Shown: positions 1-8,190 of the stretch, in pieces | Numbering within the stretch: the stretch's first letter is position 1 | Layout of the letters: the number at the start of each line of letters is the position of its first letter | Source: Sphingomonas sp. S1-29 | GTDB lineage: Bacteria; Pseudomonadota; Alphaproteobacteria; Sphingomonadales; Sphingomonadaceae | Length of the DNA: 64,000 nucleotides | Direction: 5' to 3' | Assembly (NCBI RefSeq): GCF_026167545.1 | Contig: NZ_CP110678.1 | Location: forward strand, 3,151,501 to 3,215,500 | Program-made: the position numbers and the translations under genes | Notes under the pieces: model-generated | What the model was told of the DNA's origin: nothing | The model's input: only the letters and a program-made list of their open reading frames with translations | Database searches by the model: none

Positions 1-523
1 CACGGGTGTTTGTCTCGAACCCGAAGGCGATACCGGTGCCGCCCGAAGCCTGGCCATAGGCGGTTGCCGGGCGGCCGTTCACGCAGTGCGCCGCGAACAG
101 CACGGTGCGGGGGTTGATCAAGGTGCCGGTGCACAACCCTACCGATCCGCCGCCGCCATCGGTGACCATCTGGCCGATGCCGGTGATGTTCACCGGGTCG
201 CGCGCCGTGGTCGGGGTGGCGGGGTCGGCGACCAGAATGTCGGGCTCGGGCGCGATCTGCACCGTGAGCGGTGGCGGCGTGACGTTGCTGTGCGGTGCCA
301 GCTCGGCTTCGGCGCGATCGGGCAGGCCGATCGAGATCGGCGCGGCGTGCGGCGACAGTTCGGCGGTGCCCGGCGTCAGATAACCACTGCGCAGCCCCGA
401 AAACTCGGTTTGCTGTGCTTGGGCGGGCAGCGCGGCGATAGTGCCGGCAAGTGCAACCGAGCCCAGCAGTGCCCGGCGCGTGGCGACGCAACGCGAAACC
501 GAAGTAAACCCCGTGAATGACAT
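1..523 (-). CDS. Secreted trypsin-like serine protease, N-terminal part (truncated by window edge)
   Basis: Read from the ATG at 523 towards position 1, the frame stays open for 174 codons and leaves the window, so only the N-terminus is present. Residues about 1-38 look like a signal peptide: Arg-rich start, hydrophobic ALLGSVALAGTIAAL, and an AQA cleavage site. After a Pro/Ala-rich stretch comes GLCTGTLINPRTVLFAAHC, the classic S1-family block with the catalytic His in AAHC. The catalytic Asp and Ser would lie outside the window. In sphingomonads such proteins are often autotransporters with a C-terminal barrel, but that cannot be seen here. Confidence 0.8.
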   Translation of the reverse strand, partial: MSFTGFTSVSRCVATRRALLGSVALAGTIAALPAQAQQTEFSGLRSGYLTPGTAELSPHAAPISIGLPDRAEAELAPHSNVTPPPLTVQIAPEPDILVADPATPTTARDPVNITGIGQMVTDGGGGSVGLCTGTLINPRTVLFAAHCVNGRPATAYGQASGGTGIAFGFETNTR

Positions 524-659
524 TATATTCCCCCTAAACGCTTATATGGGGAAACAATCACTTGTTCGTCGGGCGGTTGTCAAGCGAGGCTAACGGACCA
601 TTAAGCCGCAGTATTCGGACCTGCCGAGGGCGGGACTGTGGCGGCAATGTCACGAAGAC

Positions 660-690
660 AAAAAAAGGGCGACCCGTTGCCGGATCGCCC
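660..690 (-). terminator. Intrinsic terminator of rplM-rpsI
   Basis: On the minus strand a GC-rich stem (GGGCGATCCGG / ACGGGTCGCCC type, 667-690) is followed by seven T residues (666-660). It lies 26 bases beyond the rpsI stop. Confidence 0.85.
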
Positions 691-715
691 CCTTTTCGCA
701 GCCATGAAGGCCGAA

Positions 716-1270
716 TCAGCGCTTCGAGAACTGGAAGCTGCGGCGGGCCTTGGCCTTGCCGTACTTCTTGCGCTCGACTGCGCGGCTGTCGCGGGTCAGG
801 AAGCCTGCTGCCTTCACCGGCGCGCGAAGCACTGGTTCATAGCGGGTCAGCGCCTGTGCGATGCCGTGCTTGACCGCGCCGGCCTGGCCCGAAAGGCCAC
901 CGCCCTTGACGGTGCACATCACGTCATACTGATCGGTGCGATCGGCGACTTCAAACACCTGGCTGATCACCAGACGCAGCGTCGGACGTGCGAAATACAC
1001 TTCCTGGTCGCGCCCGTTGACGACGATCTTGCCCGAACCCGGCTTCAGCCAGACGCGTGCGACGGCGTCCTTGCGGCGACCGGTCGCATAGGCGCGGCCG
1101 TACTGGTCGATGATCTGCTCACGCAGCGGGGTGTTCGAATAGACGGGAGCGGCTGGCTGCTGCTCGTCACCGGTGGTGGTGGCTTCGCCATTCTGCGGCT
1201 GCTGCTCGCCGACGGGCTGGCCCGCTGCGATTGCGCCGAGGTCGGCCAGGGACTGGCGGTTATCGGACAT
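716..1270 (-). CDS. rpsI: 30S ribosomal protein S9
   Basis: Small-subunit protein S9, whose C-terminal tail reaches the P-site tRNA. The core starts near residue 58 ([18 protein letters not shown]), and the protein ends in the usual basic tail with [17 protein letters not shown]. The total is 184 residues against about 130 in E. coli. The excess is an N-terminal extension of roughly 55 residues, rich in Gln, Ala, Thr and acidic residues and without a recognisable fold. The start ATG overlaps the rplM stop as TAATG, so the two are translationally coupled. No nearer in-frame Met gives a typical short S9, which supports the extension being real. Confidence 0.97.
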   Translation of the reverse strand: MSDNRQSLADLGAIAAGQPVGEQQPQNGEATTTGDEQQPAAPVYSNTPLREQIIDQYGRAYATGRRKDAVARVWLKPGSGKIVVNGRDQEVYFARPTLRLVISQVFEVADRTDQYDVMCTVKGGGLSGQAGAVKHGIAQALTRYEPVLRAPVKAAGFLTRDSRAVERKKYGKAKARRSFQFSKR

Positions 1271-1749
1271 TATGCGCCCACCTTGTTCTTACGGTTCATG
1301 CTGCCGATGTCGAGGACTTCGGGGTTCTGCGCCTCGTGCGGATGCTCGGTGCCCTTGAAGATGCGCAGGTTGCGCATCTGCTGGCGGCCAAGCGGACCGC
1401 GCGGGATCATCCGCTCGATCGCCTTTTCGAGCACGCGCTCGGGGAAACGACCTTCGAGCACCTTGGCTGCGGTCACTTCCTTGATGCCGCCGGCATAGCC
1501 GGTGTGCTTGTAATAGACCTTCTTCGCCGCCTTGCCGCCGGTGAAGCGAACCTTCTCGGCGTTGATGACGATGACATTGTCACCGCAATCGACATGCGGG
1601 GTGAAGCTGGTCTTGTGCTTGCCGCGAAGCACGTTGGCGATGATCGTCGCTGCACGACCGACCACCAGGCCGTCGGCATCGACAATATGCCACTTCTTTT
1701 CCACCTCAGCCGGCTTCACCGACTTGGTGGTCTTCATGAGCGCCTTCAT
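1270..1749 (-). CDS. rplM: 50S ribosomal protein L13
   Basis: Early-assembling large-subunit protein, 159 residues. Family blocks visible are [32 protein letters not shown], and the C-terminal [17 protein letters not shown]. It is the first gene of the conserved rplM-rpsI operon and is coupled to rpsI by a one-base stop/start overlap. A second Met at residue 5 is an alternative start. The 5' leader contains a GC-rich stem-loop near 1788-1805, and a promoter-like element lies at 1817-1845. Confidence 0.97.
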   Translation of the reverse strand: MKALMKTTKSVKPAEVEKKWHIVDADGLVVGRAATIIANVLRGKHKTSFTPHVDCGDNVIVINAEKVRFTGGKAAKKVYYKHTGYAGGIKEVTAAKVLEGRFPERVLEKAIERMIPRGPLGRQQMRNLRIFKGTEHPHEAQNPEVLDIGSMNRKNKVGA

Positions 1750-1816
1750 GGGGCTTGGACCTTATGTGAGTATAAACGCAAGCCGCCGCCCCGGTGGAGG
1801 CGGCGTCGTGGCAGCG

Positions 1817-1845
1817 CTAATGCGCAGAAGGCGGCTGGAAGTCAA
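1817..1845 (-). promoter_or_regulatory. Probable housekeeping promoter of rplM-rpsI
   Basis: On the minus strand TTGACT (1845-1840), a 17-base spacer and CATTAG (1822-1817) match the sigma-70 layout. It lies about 70 bases upstream of the rplM ATG and the strand and position fit. Confidence 0.6.
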
Positions 1846-1898
1846 GGCAACCGGGCGATTGCTGACGGGTATCGGGATACCCTATGCCGCGCGAGCGG

Positions 1899-2216
1899 TC
1901 AGTCGCCGGTCGATTCGTCGATCCATTCGAGCACGGCTTCGCTGGTGGCGGCGGGCCATAATTCGATCGCGGGGGTGTCGTAGCTGTGGAGCTGGGTGAT
2001 GCGGTCGCGCAGCGCCAGCGCCTGCTCCATCCCGGTCTTGAATAGCACCGGCACCTCGATCTCGGTCTCGATATTGTCCTTCCAGCGATAGATCGAGGTG
2101 CACGACTGCATGACGTTGGCGCAGGCCGCCAGCCGCTCCTCGATCACGGCGCGCGCGACCGATTCGGCTTCCTCGGCAGTGCCGAAGGTGACGTGGAGCA
2201 GCGCGAGGTCGCTCAT
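1899..2216 (-). CDS. cutA: Divalent-cation tolerance protein CutA
   Basis: A 105-residue CutA1-family protein, a small trimeric cytoplasmic protein linked by name to copper tolerance but of uncertain function. Typical blocks are the start LLHVTFGTAEEAESVARAVIEERLAACANV, then SIYRWKDNIE, VPVLFKT, and HSYDTPAIELWP near the C-terminus. Its ATG overlaps the ctaA stop by four bases (ATGA), so it is the second gene of a ctaA-cutA pair. The start was chosen for the overlap and because it gives the usual family length. Confidence 0.95.
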   Translation of the reverse strand: MSDLALLHVTFGTAEEAESVARAVIEERLAACANVMQSCTSIYRWKDNIETEIEVPVLFKTGMEQALALRDRITQLHSYDTPAIELWPAATSEAVLEWIDESTGD

Positions 2217-3271
2217 GCCGTGCGCCGTCCGGCGGCATGCGCGCCCCACGCGGCAGACGCGACCAGCAGCGCGCCGACGACCTGATGCGTCACCGCGGCG
2301 TGGAAGTTCACCCCGCTCATCACCGTTGCGATGCCGAGCAACACCTGGATGCCGACCGCGCTGTGAATCGCGATCGATGCCGGACGGTTGCCCGCACCCT
2401 TGGCTGCGCGCGCGAGCATCACCATCGCCACCAAGGCGACCAATGCCCACCAGCGGTGGATGAAGTGGATCGCCCAAGGGTCGTTCACCAGCGCCGAAAG
2501 CACGCCGCCACTGGTATCGACCCGCGGCACCAGCCGCCCGTTCATCAGCGGCCATTCGCTGGTCACCAGTCCGGCGTTCATTCCCGCGACGAACGCGCCG
2601 AACACCAATTGGAACAGCAACACGCCGCCGGTGACCACCGCCACCTTCGTGAGGCGTGCGGCGGGCGCGGCGGGGTCGCGCGCCAGGCGCCGCATGTCGA
2701 GCGCGGTCCACACGACCGCGGCGAGGATCGCCAGCGCCATGTTGAGGTGCACCGCGAGCCGGAAATGGCTGACGTCGGTGCGCTCGGCGAGGCCCGAGGT
2801 GACCATCCACCAGCCGACCACGCCCTGCATCCCACCGGCGATCAGCAGCAGCACCAGCCGCCGCGCATAGCCCCTAGGGATCTGCCGCCGCACCGCGAAC
2901 CATAGCAGCGGCAGCGCGAAGGCAAGGCCGATCACACGGCCGAGCAACCGGTGGATATATTCCCAGAAATAGATGAACTTGAAATCGGCCAGGCTCATCC
3001 CGGCATTGATCTCGCGATATTCGGGGGTCGCCTGGTACTTCGCGAACTCGCTCGCCCATGCCGCGTCGTTCAGCGGCGGGACCGCGCCCGACACCGGCTT
3101 CCATTCGGTGATCGACAGCCCCGATTCGGTCAGCCGCGTGATCCCGCCGACCGCGACCATCAGCACGATCAACAGCGCGACGGTCCAGAGCCAGGTGGCG
3201 ATCGCCGCGGGGCGCGCGGCGGTGCGCGCCGAAGTGGCGGGCAGGGCGGAGGGGGAGGCGATATGCGACAC
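2213..3271 (-). CDS. ctaA: Heme A synthase, Cox15/CtaA family
   Basis: An integral membrane enzyme that oxidises heme O to heme A for aa3-type cytochrome oxidase. It has 352 residues and about eight hydrophobic segments. Recognisable blocks are GGITRLTESGLSITEWKPVSGAVPP near residue 42, the EYIHRLLGR helix carrying a heme-ligand His, GWWMVTSGL, FRLAVHLNMALAI, and the late IHRWWALVALV and VTHQVVGALLV histidines. No paired periplasmic Cys is seen, as expected for the proteobacterial Cox15 type. It is translationally coupled to cutA downstream and divergent from the MerC gene across about 160 bases. Confidence 0.95.
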   Translation of the reverse strand: MSHIASPSALPATSARTAARPAAIATWLWTVALLIVLMVAVGGITRLTESGLSITEWKPVSGAVPPLNDAAWASEFAKYQATPEYREINAGMSLADFKFIYFWEYIHRLLGRVIGLAFALPLLWFAVRRQIPRGYARRLVLLLIAGGMQGVVGWWMVTSGLAERTDVSHFRLAVHLNMALAILAAVVWTALDMRRLARDPAAPAARLTKVAVVTGGVLLFQLVFGAFVAGMNAGLVTSEWPLMNGRLVPRVDTSGGVLSALVNDPWAIHFIHRWWALVALVAMVMLARAAKGAGNRPASIAIHSAVGIQVLLGIATVMSGVNFHAAVTHQVVGALLVASAAWGAHAAGRRTA

Positions 3272-3429
3272 GATCGGGCCTTTAGCGTTTCGCGCATCGG
3301 GCGTCGATGGCGACTGGTGCGCATATGGGGCGTGCGTGCGCGATGTCGCTGCGGGCCAAAGCCGGTAGCGGGCACCGGCAACAGAAAAATCGCCGATGTG
3401 ATGTTGTAACCTTGCCCATGCTGGCCTAG

Positions 3430-3819
3430 ATGGCAGCCATGGCCAGTCGCATCGCTTCCCGTTTCGCCGCTGATGGCATGCTCGATCGCATCGCGATCGG
3501 CGTGTCGGCGCTGTGCGTGATGCATTGCCTTGCCAGCGCCGCGGTGCTGGCGTTGCTGTCGACCGTCGCGGGCGAATTCGTTGCCGATTGGGTGCACGAA
3601 CTGGGGCTGGGGATCGCGATCCTGCTCGGCGCGGTCGCGCTGGGGCGCGGCATCGTGAAGCATGGCTATATCATGCCGCCGGCGATCGGCGCGCTGGGCC
3701 TGGGCATCATGGGCGGCGCGATGACGCTGCCGCACGGATCGGGCGAGATCGTCTGGACGATGATCGGCGTCGGCATCCTGGCGCTTGGCCACGATCTCAA
3801 CCGCCGCGCGGTGATCTGA
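3430..3819 (+). CDS. MerC-domain inner membrane protein
   Basis: A 129-residue protein with about four hydrophobic segments. The first carries a CVMHC motif (C-x3-C) near residues 33-37, matching the metal-binding first helix of MerC, a mercury or general metal transporter. There is no merA, merR or merT nearby, so it is better seen as a chromosomal MerC-like protein than as part of a mercury operon. The next gene, 44 bases downstream on the same strand, is a Fur/Zur-family regulator with a His-rich start, which hints at a metal-handling pair (inference). A second ATG at 3439 is an alternative start, and no clear ribosome-binding site favours either. Confidence 0.75.
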   Translation: MAAMASRIASRFAADGMLDRIAIGVSALCVMHCLASAAVLALLSTVAGEFVADWVHELGLGIAILLGAVALGRGIVKHGYIMPPAIGALGLGIMGGAMTLPHGSGEIVWTMIGVGILALGHDLNRRAVI

Positions 3820-3863
3820 CCGGCTTGCTTGCCGCGCGGGCCGCTCGCGCTTACATCCCGATC

Positions 3864-4325
3864 ATGCATTCGCACGACCATCACGAGCCGCAGGGCGACG
3901 ACCTAACGGCCGCTGCGCGCAACACGCTCGAGCAGGCGGGCGAGCAATGGACCGCGATGCGCGAACGCATCTTCCAGACGCTCGCCGGGTTCGAAAAGCC
4001 TGCCTCTGCCTATGACATCGCCGAGGCCGTATCGAAGAGCGAGGGTCGGCGGATCGCCGCCAACAGCGTCTATCGCATCCTCGACCTGTTCGTGCAGGCG
4101 AACCTGGCGCGCCGTGTCGAGAGCGCGAACGCCTATGTCGCGAATTCGCACCCCGGCTGCCTGCATGACTGCATCTTCCTGGTGTGCGACCAATGCGGCC
4201 AGACCACGCATATCGACGACGACAAGATCACCGGTTCGGTACGCTCGGCGGCGACCGATTCGGGCTTTTCGCCGACGCGCCCAGTGATCGAAGTGCGCGG
4301 GACATGCGCCGATTGCACGGCTTAA
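3864..4325 (+). CDS. Fur-family (Zur-like) metal-responsive repressor
   Basis: A 153-residue member of the Fur superfamily. The N-terminus is His-rich (MHSHDHHE). It is followed by a winged-helix domain (about residues 18-90, with [12 protein letters not shown] and [10 protein letters not shown]) and a dimerisation and metal-binding part with [13 protein letters not shown] and a C-terminal CADC. The two CxxC pairs would form the structural zinc site typical of Zur and many Fur proteins. The pattern with a short acidic DDD stretch fits Zur better than Fur, but the ligand set cannot be settled by eye. Targets are unknown; the adjacent MerC gene is the obvious candidate. Confidence 0.85.
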   Translation: MHSHDHHEPQGDDLTAAARNTLEQAGEQWTAMRERIFQTLAGFEKPASAYDIAEAVSKSEGRRIAANSVYRILDLFVQANLARRVESANAYVANSHPGCLHDCIFLVCDQCGQTTHIDDDKITGSVRSAATDSGFSPTRPVIEVRGTCADCTA

Positions 4326-4386
4326 TCACAATCAACGCAATACGGCAGTAACATTCGACACGTCCGAAGCGACGCGGTACACCACC

Positions 4387-6318
4387 ATGATGGTAGACGT
4401 ATCTGCGACCCCGCTGCTCGACACGGTTGATGTTCCGGCCGACCTGCGAAAGCTCAAGCCAGCCGATCTGCGCCAATTGGCCGACGAGCTGCGCCACGAA
4501 ACGATTTCGGCGGTCGGCACGACCGGCGGGCATTTGGGATCGGGGCTCGGCGTCGTCGAGCTGACCGTTGCGATCCATTATGTGTTCAACACCCCGGTCG
4601 ACCGACTGGTGTGGGACGTGGGCCACCAATGCTATCCGCACAAGATTCTGACCGGGCGGCGCGACCGGATCCGCACGCTGCGGATGGGCGGGGGCCTCAG
4701 CGGCTTCACCAAGCGCGCCGAGAGCGAATATGACCCGTTCGGCGCGGCGCACAGCTCGACCTCGATCTCGGCGGCGCTGGGCTTTGCGGTCGCCAACAAG
4801 CTGGCGGGAACGCCGGGCAAGGGCATCGCGGTCATCGGCGACGGATCGATGTCGGCGGGCATGGCCTATGAGGCGATGAACAATGCCGAGCAGGCAGGCA
4901 ACCGGCTGGTGGTGATCCTCAACGACAACGACATGTCGATCGCGCCGCCGGTCGGCGGGCTTTCGGCCTATCTCAGCCGGATCGTGTCGAGCCGCGAGTT
5001 CCTGGGGCTGCGCGAGACGCTCAAGAAATTCGCGCGCCGCCTGCCACGCCCGATGCACGCCGCTGCGCGCAAGACCGACGAGTTCGCGCGCGGGCTGACG
5101 ATGGGCGGCACGCTGTTCGAGGAGCTGGGCTTTTATTATGTCGGCCCGATCGACGGGCATAATCTCGATCACCTGATCCCGGTGCTCGAAAATGTCCGCG
5201 ATGCCGAGGAAGGCCCGATCCTGGTCCATGTCGTGACCAAGAAGGGCAAGGGCTATGCCCCCGCCGAGGAATCGGCGGACAAATATCATGGCGTCCAGAA
5301 GTTCGACGTCATCACCGGCGCGCAGGCCAAGGCACCGCCGGGGCCGCCAAGCTATCAGAACGTGTTCGGCGAGACGCTGGCGAAGCTGGCCGAGACCGAC
5401 GAGCGCATCTGCGCGATCACCGCGGCGATGCCCGGCGGGACCGGGGTCGACAAGTTCGCCGCGGCACATCCGACGCGGGCGTTCGACGTCGGGATCGCCG
5501 AGCAGCATGCGGTGACCTTCGCCGCCGGCCTTGCAGCGCAGGGGATGCGCCCGTTCTGCGCGATCTATTCGACCTTCCTCCAGCGCGCCTATGACCAGGT
5601 GGTGCATGACGTCGCGATCCAGAACCTGCCGGTGCGATTTGCGATCGATCGTGCGGGACTGGTGGGGGCCGATGGCTGTACCCATGCCGGCTCGTTCGAC
5701 GTCACTTACCTTGCGACCTTGCCGAATTTCGTCATCATGGCGCCCGCCGACGAAGCCGAATTGGTCCACATGACCTATACGGCGGTCTGCCACGACAGCG
5801 GCCCGATCGCGCTACGCTACCCGCGCGGCAACGGCACCGGCGTCGCGCTGCCCGAGACGCCCGAGCTGCTCGAGATCGGCAAGGGGCGGATCGTGCGCGA
5901 GGGCAAGACCGTGGCGATCCTGTCGCTCGGCACCCGGCTCGAAGAGGCGATGAAGGCCGCCGAGACGCTCGAGGCCAAGGGGCTGTCGACCACCGTCGCC
6001 GATCTTCGCTTCGCCAAGCCGCTAGACGAGGCGATGATTCGACGGCTGCTGACGACGCACGAAGTCGCGGTGACGATCGAGGAAAATGCGGTCGGTGGCC
6101 TTGGCGCGCACGTGCTGACGCTGGCGAGCGATCAGGGGCTGATCGATGGCGGGTTGAAGCTGCGCACGATGCGGCTGCCCGACATCTTCCAGGACCAGGA
6201 CAAGCCCGACAAGCAATATGACGAGGCGCGGCTGAACGCGGTGCATATCGTCGAGACGGTGCTGAAGGCGCTGCGGCACAATGAGGATGTAGGCCGGATT
6301 GGGGATGCGCGGGCTTAG
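4387..6318 (+). CDS. dxs: 1-deoxy-D-xylulose-5-phosphate synthase
   Basis: A thiamine-diphosphate enzyme that joins pyruvate and glyceraldehyde 3-phosphate, the first step of the MEP isoprenoid pathway. It has 643 residues, the usual length. Visible motifs are [16 protein letters not shown], the ThDP-binding [17 protein letters not shown] with the later [33 protein letters not shown], and [18 protein letters not shown]. The last block has Cys where many homologues have Pro. The first residues MMVDV allow ATG 4387 or 4390. The 60 bases upstream show no clear terminator from the Fur-family gene, so limited co-transcription is possible. Confidence 0.97.
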   Translation: MMVDVSATPLLDTVDVPADLRKLKPADLRQLADELRHETISAVGTTGGHLGSGLGVVELTVAIHYVFNTPVDRLVWDVGHQCYPHKILTGRRDRIRTLRMGGGLSGFTKRAESEYDPFGAAHSSTSISAALGFAVANKLAGTPGKGIAVIGDGSMSAGMAYEAMNNAEQAGNRLVVILNDNDMSIAPPVGGLSAYLSRIVSSREFLGLRETLKKFARRLPRPMHAAARKTDEFARGLTMGGTLFEELGFYYVGPIDGHNLDHLIPVLENVRDAEEGPILVHVVTKKGKGYAPAEESADKYHGVQKFDVITGAQAKAPPGPPSYQNVFGETLAKLAETDERICAITAAMPGGTGVDKFAAAHPTRAFDVGIAEQHAVTFAAGLAAQGMRPFCAIYSTFLQRAYDQVVHDVAIQNLPVRFAIDRAGLVGADGCTHAGSFDVTYLATLPNFVIMAPADEAELVHMTYTAVCHDSGPIALRYPRGNGTGVALPETPELLEIGKGRIVREGKTVAILSLGTRLEEAMKAAETLEAKGLSTTVADLRFAKPLDEAMIRRLLTTHEVAVTIEENAVGGLGAHVLTLASDQGLIDGGLKLRTMRLPDIFQDQDKPDKQYDEARLNAVHIVETVLKALRHNEDVGRIGDARA

Positions 6319-6338
6319 GGTTTGCCGTTCGCGCCGGT

Positions 6339-6482
6339 CCGTTCGTGCTGAGTAGCTGCTGAGCCCTTCGACCAGCTCAGGACAGGCGTGTCGAAGCGGC
6401 GTATCGAAGCACCGGTGTGTTTGGCGCCATGTCCTTCGATACGGGCCTTCGCCTTCGCTCAGTCCCTACTCAGGACGAACGG
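6339..6482. repeat. Long inverted repeat, CCGTTCG family
   Basis: The outer arms are CCGTTCGTgCTGAGTAG (6339-6355) and its reverse complement (6466-6482), with one mismatch. A nested pair, GTATCGAAG / CTTCGATAC, lies inside. The same sequence type recurs at 13456-13536 and 28081-28176. It lies in the 405-base gap between dxs and the PepSY gene, where no gene was found. Confidence 0.8.
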
Positions 6483-6520
6483 GGTTTGGGTGTTCTAGCC
6501 CGACCGATCAAAAGCCTATT

Positions 6521-6640
6521 CCTCGCCCTTTAGGGGGAGGGGGACCGCGAAGCGGTGGAGGGGCTGCCGCGAGCGTGGCGCTCGTGGCGGGCCCCCTCCG
6601 TCAGCCCGACGGGCTGCCACCTCCCCCTGAAGGGGGAGGA
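6521..6640. repeat. Palindromic intergenic repeat, CTCCCCCT family
   Basis: An imperfect inverted pair ending in GGGGGAGG-type palindromes at both sides, with a CCCCCTCCGTCAG core. It is related to the elements at 50184-50303, 50557-50675 and 51057-51107. Confidence 0.75.
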
Positions 6641-6667
6641 TGGGCCTGGACGAAAGCTACCCTTGCA

Positions 6668-6704
6668 GTTGCGAATGGTTCGCGCTAGCGGTTGCGAATG
6701 GTTC
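6668..6704 (+). promoter_or_regulatory. Tandem Fur-like boxes
   Basis: GTTGCGAATGGTTC occurs twice, at 6668-6681 and 6691-6704, exactly 23 bases apart, and ends 20 bases before the PepSY gene start. Extended, the copies read TTGCGAATGGTTCGCG and TTGCGAATGGTTCTCA, which resemble Fur half-site arrangements. The downstream genes look like an iron-siderophore locus. Factor identity is inferred. Confidence 0.55.
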
Positions 6705-6723
6705 TCAGCCGCACCTTCGCCGC

Positions 6724-7875
6724 ATGACCGGCCGGACGATCCGCGGCTGGGTGGTCGTGCACAGCTGGTCGAGCCTGGTATGCACCGCCTTCCTGCTGAT
6801 GCTCTGCGTCACCGGGTTGCCGCTGATCTTCCACCACGAGATCGACGAATTGCTCGACGACCAGCCGCCGATCGCCGCGATGCCGGCGGGGACGCCGCTC
6901 CAGTCGCTCGATACGATCATGGCGCGCGCGCTGGCCGATCGGTCGGGCGAGGTGGGGCTGTACATGAGCTTCGACGAGGATCGCCCGGTCGTGAACGTCA
7001 CCACCGGCCCCTCGCCCGATGCCGGCGGGGCCGAGATGACGCTGACCGCCTATGACCAGCGCGACGGGTCGCTGGTCGGCGCGATCGCGCAGGACGGGGT
7101 GATGGACTTCATCCTGCAGCTACACACCGACATGTTCGCCGGGCTGCCGGGGATGTTGTTCCTGGGCGCGATGGGGGTGTTGTTCCTCGCCGCGATCGTC
7201 TCGGGCGTCGTCCTCTACGCGCCGTTCATGCGCAAGCTCGACTTCGGTACCGTCCGCACCGGCCGCGCGCGGCGGACCAAGTGGCTCGACTATCATAATC
7301 TGCTCGGGGTCGTCGTGCTCGCCTGGGCGAGCGTCGTCGGGCTCACCGGGGTGATCAACACGCTCGCCGAGCCGATCATCGCGCAATGGCGCAGCGACGA
7401 CCTGGCAGCCATCACCCGCGAACATGACGCGCGCGGCCTGCCCGTGCCGACGCGGCTCGCATCGATCAACGCCGCGGTCGAGACCGCCAAGGCGGCGGTG
7501 CCCGGCAGCCGGGTGCAGTTCGTCGCCTTTCCCGGCGTCGCTTACAGCAGCCGCCAGCATTATGCGGTGTTCCTGCAGGGCGATACGCCGCTGACCAAGG
7601 GGCTGTTGACGCCGGCGCTGGTCGATGCGCGTACCGGCGCGCTGGCGGCGGTGCGGCCGATGCCCTGGTATGTCCAGGCGCTGCAATTGTCGCAGCCGCT
7701 GCACTTCGGCGATTATGGCGCGCTGCCGCTCAAGATCCTGTGGGCGGTGCTCGACCTGTTCACGATCCTGGTGCTGGGGTCGGGGCTGTATCTGTGGTTC
7801 GCCAAGCGCCACGCATCGAGCGAGGCGAAGGCGCGCGAGGTCGAAAGCGGCGGCGTGCTGGTGCCGGCTGAATGA
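6724..7875 (+). CDS. PepSY-associated transmembrane protein (PiuB-like)
   Basis: A 383-residue inner membrane protein. The N-terminal helix WVVVHSWSSLVCTAFLLMLCVTGLPLIF is followed by HHEIDELLDD. Further hydrophobic segments lie near MLFLGAMGVLFLAAIVSGVVLY, LDYHNLLGVVVLAWASVVGLTGVINT, and a C-terminal ILWAVLDLFTILVLGSGLYLWF. This His-containing helix pattern is that of the PepSY_TM family, often found beside siderophore receptors and proposed to help reductive iron release. ATG 6724 was chosen because an in-frame upstream ATG (6640) would place the tandem boxes at 6668-6704 inside the coding region. The stop overlaps the next gene by ATGA. Confidence 0.85.
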   Translation: MTGRTIRGWVVVHSWSSLVCTAFLLMLCVTGLPLIFHHEIDELLDDQPPIAAMPAGTPLQSLDTIMARALADRSGEVGLYMSFDEDRPVVNVTTGPSPDAGGAEMTLTAYDQRDGSLVGAIAQDGVMDFILQLHTDMFAGLPGMLFLGAMGVLFLAAIVSGVVLYAPFMRKLDFGTVRTGRARRTKWLDYHNLLGVVVLAWASVVGLTGVINTLAEPIIAQWRSDDLAAITREHDARGLPVPTRLASINAAVETAKAAVPGSRVQFVAFPGVAYSSRQHYAVFLQGDTPLTKGLLTPALVDARTGALAAVRPMPWYVQALQLSQPLHFGDYGALPLKILWAVLDLFTILVLGSGLYLWFAKRHASSEAKAREVESGGVLVPAE

Positions 7876-8069
7876 GCGGGGTGATGCAACGTCCGCGTTC
7901 GCGATCGACCGGCGCGATCTTCGTCGTGCCGCTGTTGCTGGCGGTGGCGAGCATGATCGGGCTGGTGGCGGCGCTGCTGGGCGACGGGGTGGCCGACATC
8001 GTGTCGTGGGTCGCCTTGGGGTTGCCGGTGGCGGCGGTGGTTTGGGCGATGCGGTTCCGGCGCGGATAG
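7872..8069 (+). CDS. Small two-helix membrane protein
   Basis: A 65-residue protein starting in the ATGA overlap with the PepSY gene. After a basic N-terminus (MQRPRSRS) it shows two hydrophobic segments, GAIFVVPLLLAVASMIGLVAALL and IVSWVALGLPVAAVVWAM, then an RFRRG tail. It has no family I can name. The translational coupling and its position between a PepSY protein and a TonB-dependent receptor suggest it belongs to the same iron-uptake unit, perhaps as an accessory of the PepSY protein (inference). Confidence 0.75.
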   Translation: MSGVMQRPRSRSTGAIFVVPLLLAVASMIGLVAALLGDGVADIVSWVALGLPVAAVVWAMRFRRG

Positions 8070-8080
8070 GGGGCAAGGCC

Positions 8081-8170
8081 CCGTTTGCTTGAAACGAACG
8101 GGGTTCGGACAGGCCCTCACCCTTCCGGCGCTGCGCGCCTCCCTCCCTCTCCCGCAGACGGGAGAGGATA
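8081..8170. repeat. Partial palindromic repeats in the gap before the TonB receptor
   Basis: A short CCGTTTG / CGAACGGGG fragment of the CCGTTCG family is followed by a CCCTCTCCCGCAGACGGGAGAGG hairpin (about 8147-8168). The latter could slow transcription between the small membrane protein and the receptor. Confidence 0.5.
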
Positions 8171-8190
8171 TTTTCTATTGGGGATTTTCG

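Noticed and set aside
3430-3819. Mercury resistance operon
   Set aside because: Only a MerC-like protein is present; merR, merA, merT and merP are absent.
6640-6723. Earlier start for the PepSY protein at ATG 6640
   Set aside because: It would place the tandem regulatory boxes inside the coding region and put 28 non-membrane residues before the first helix.
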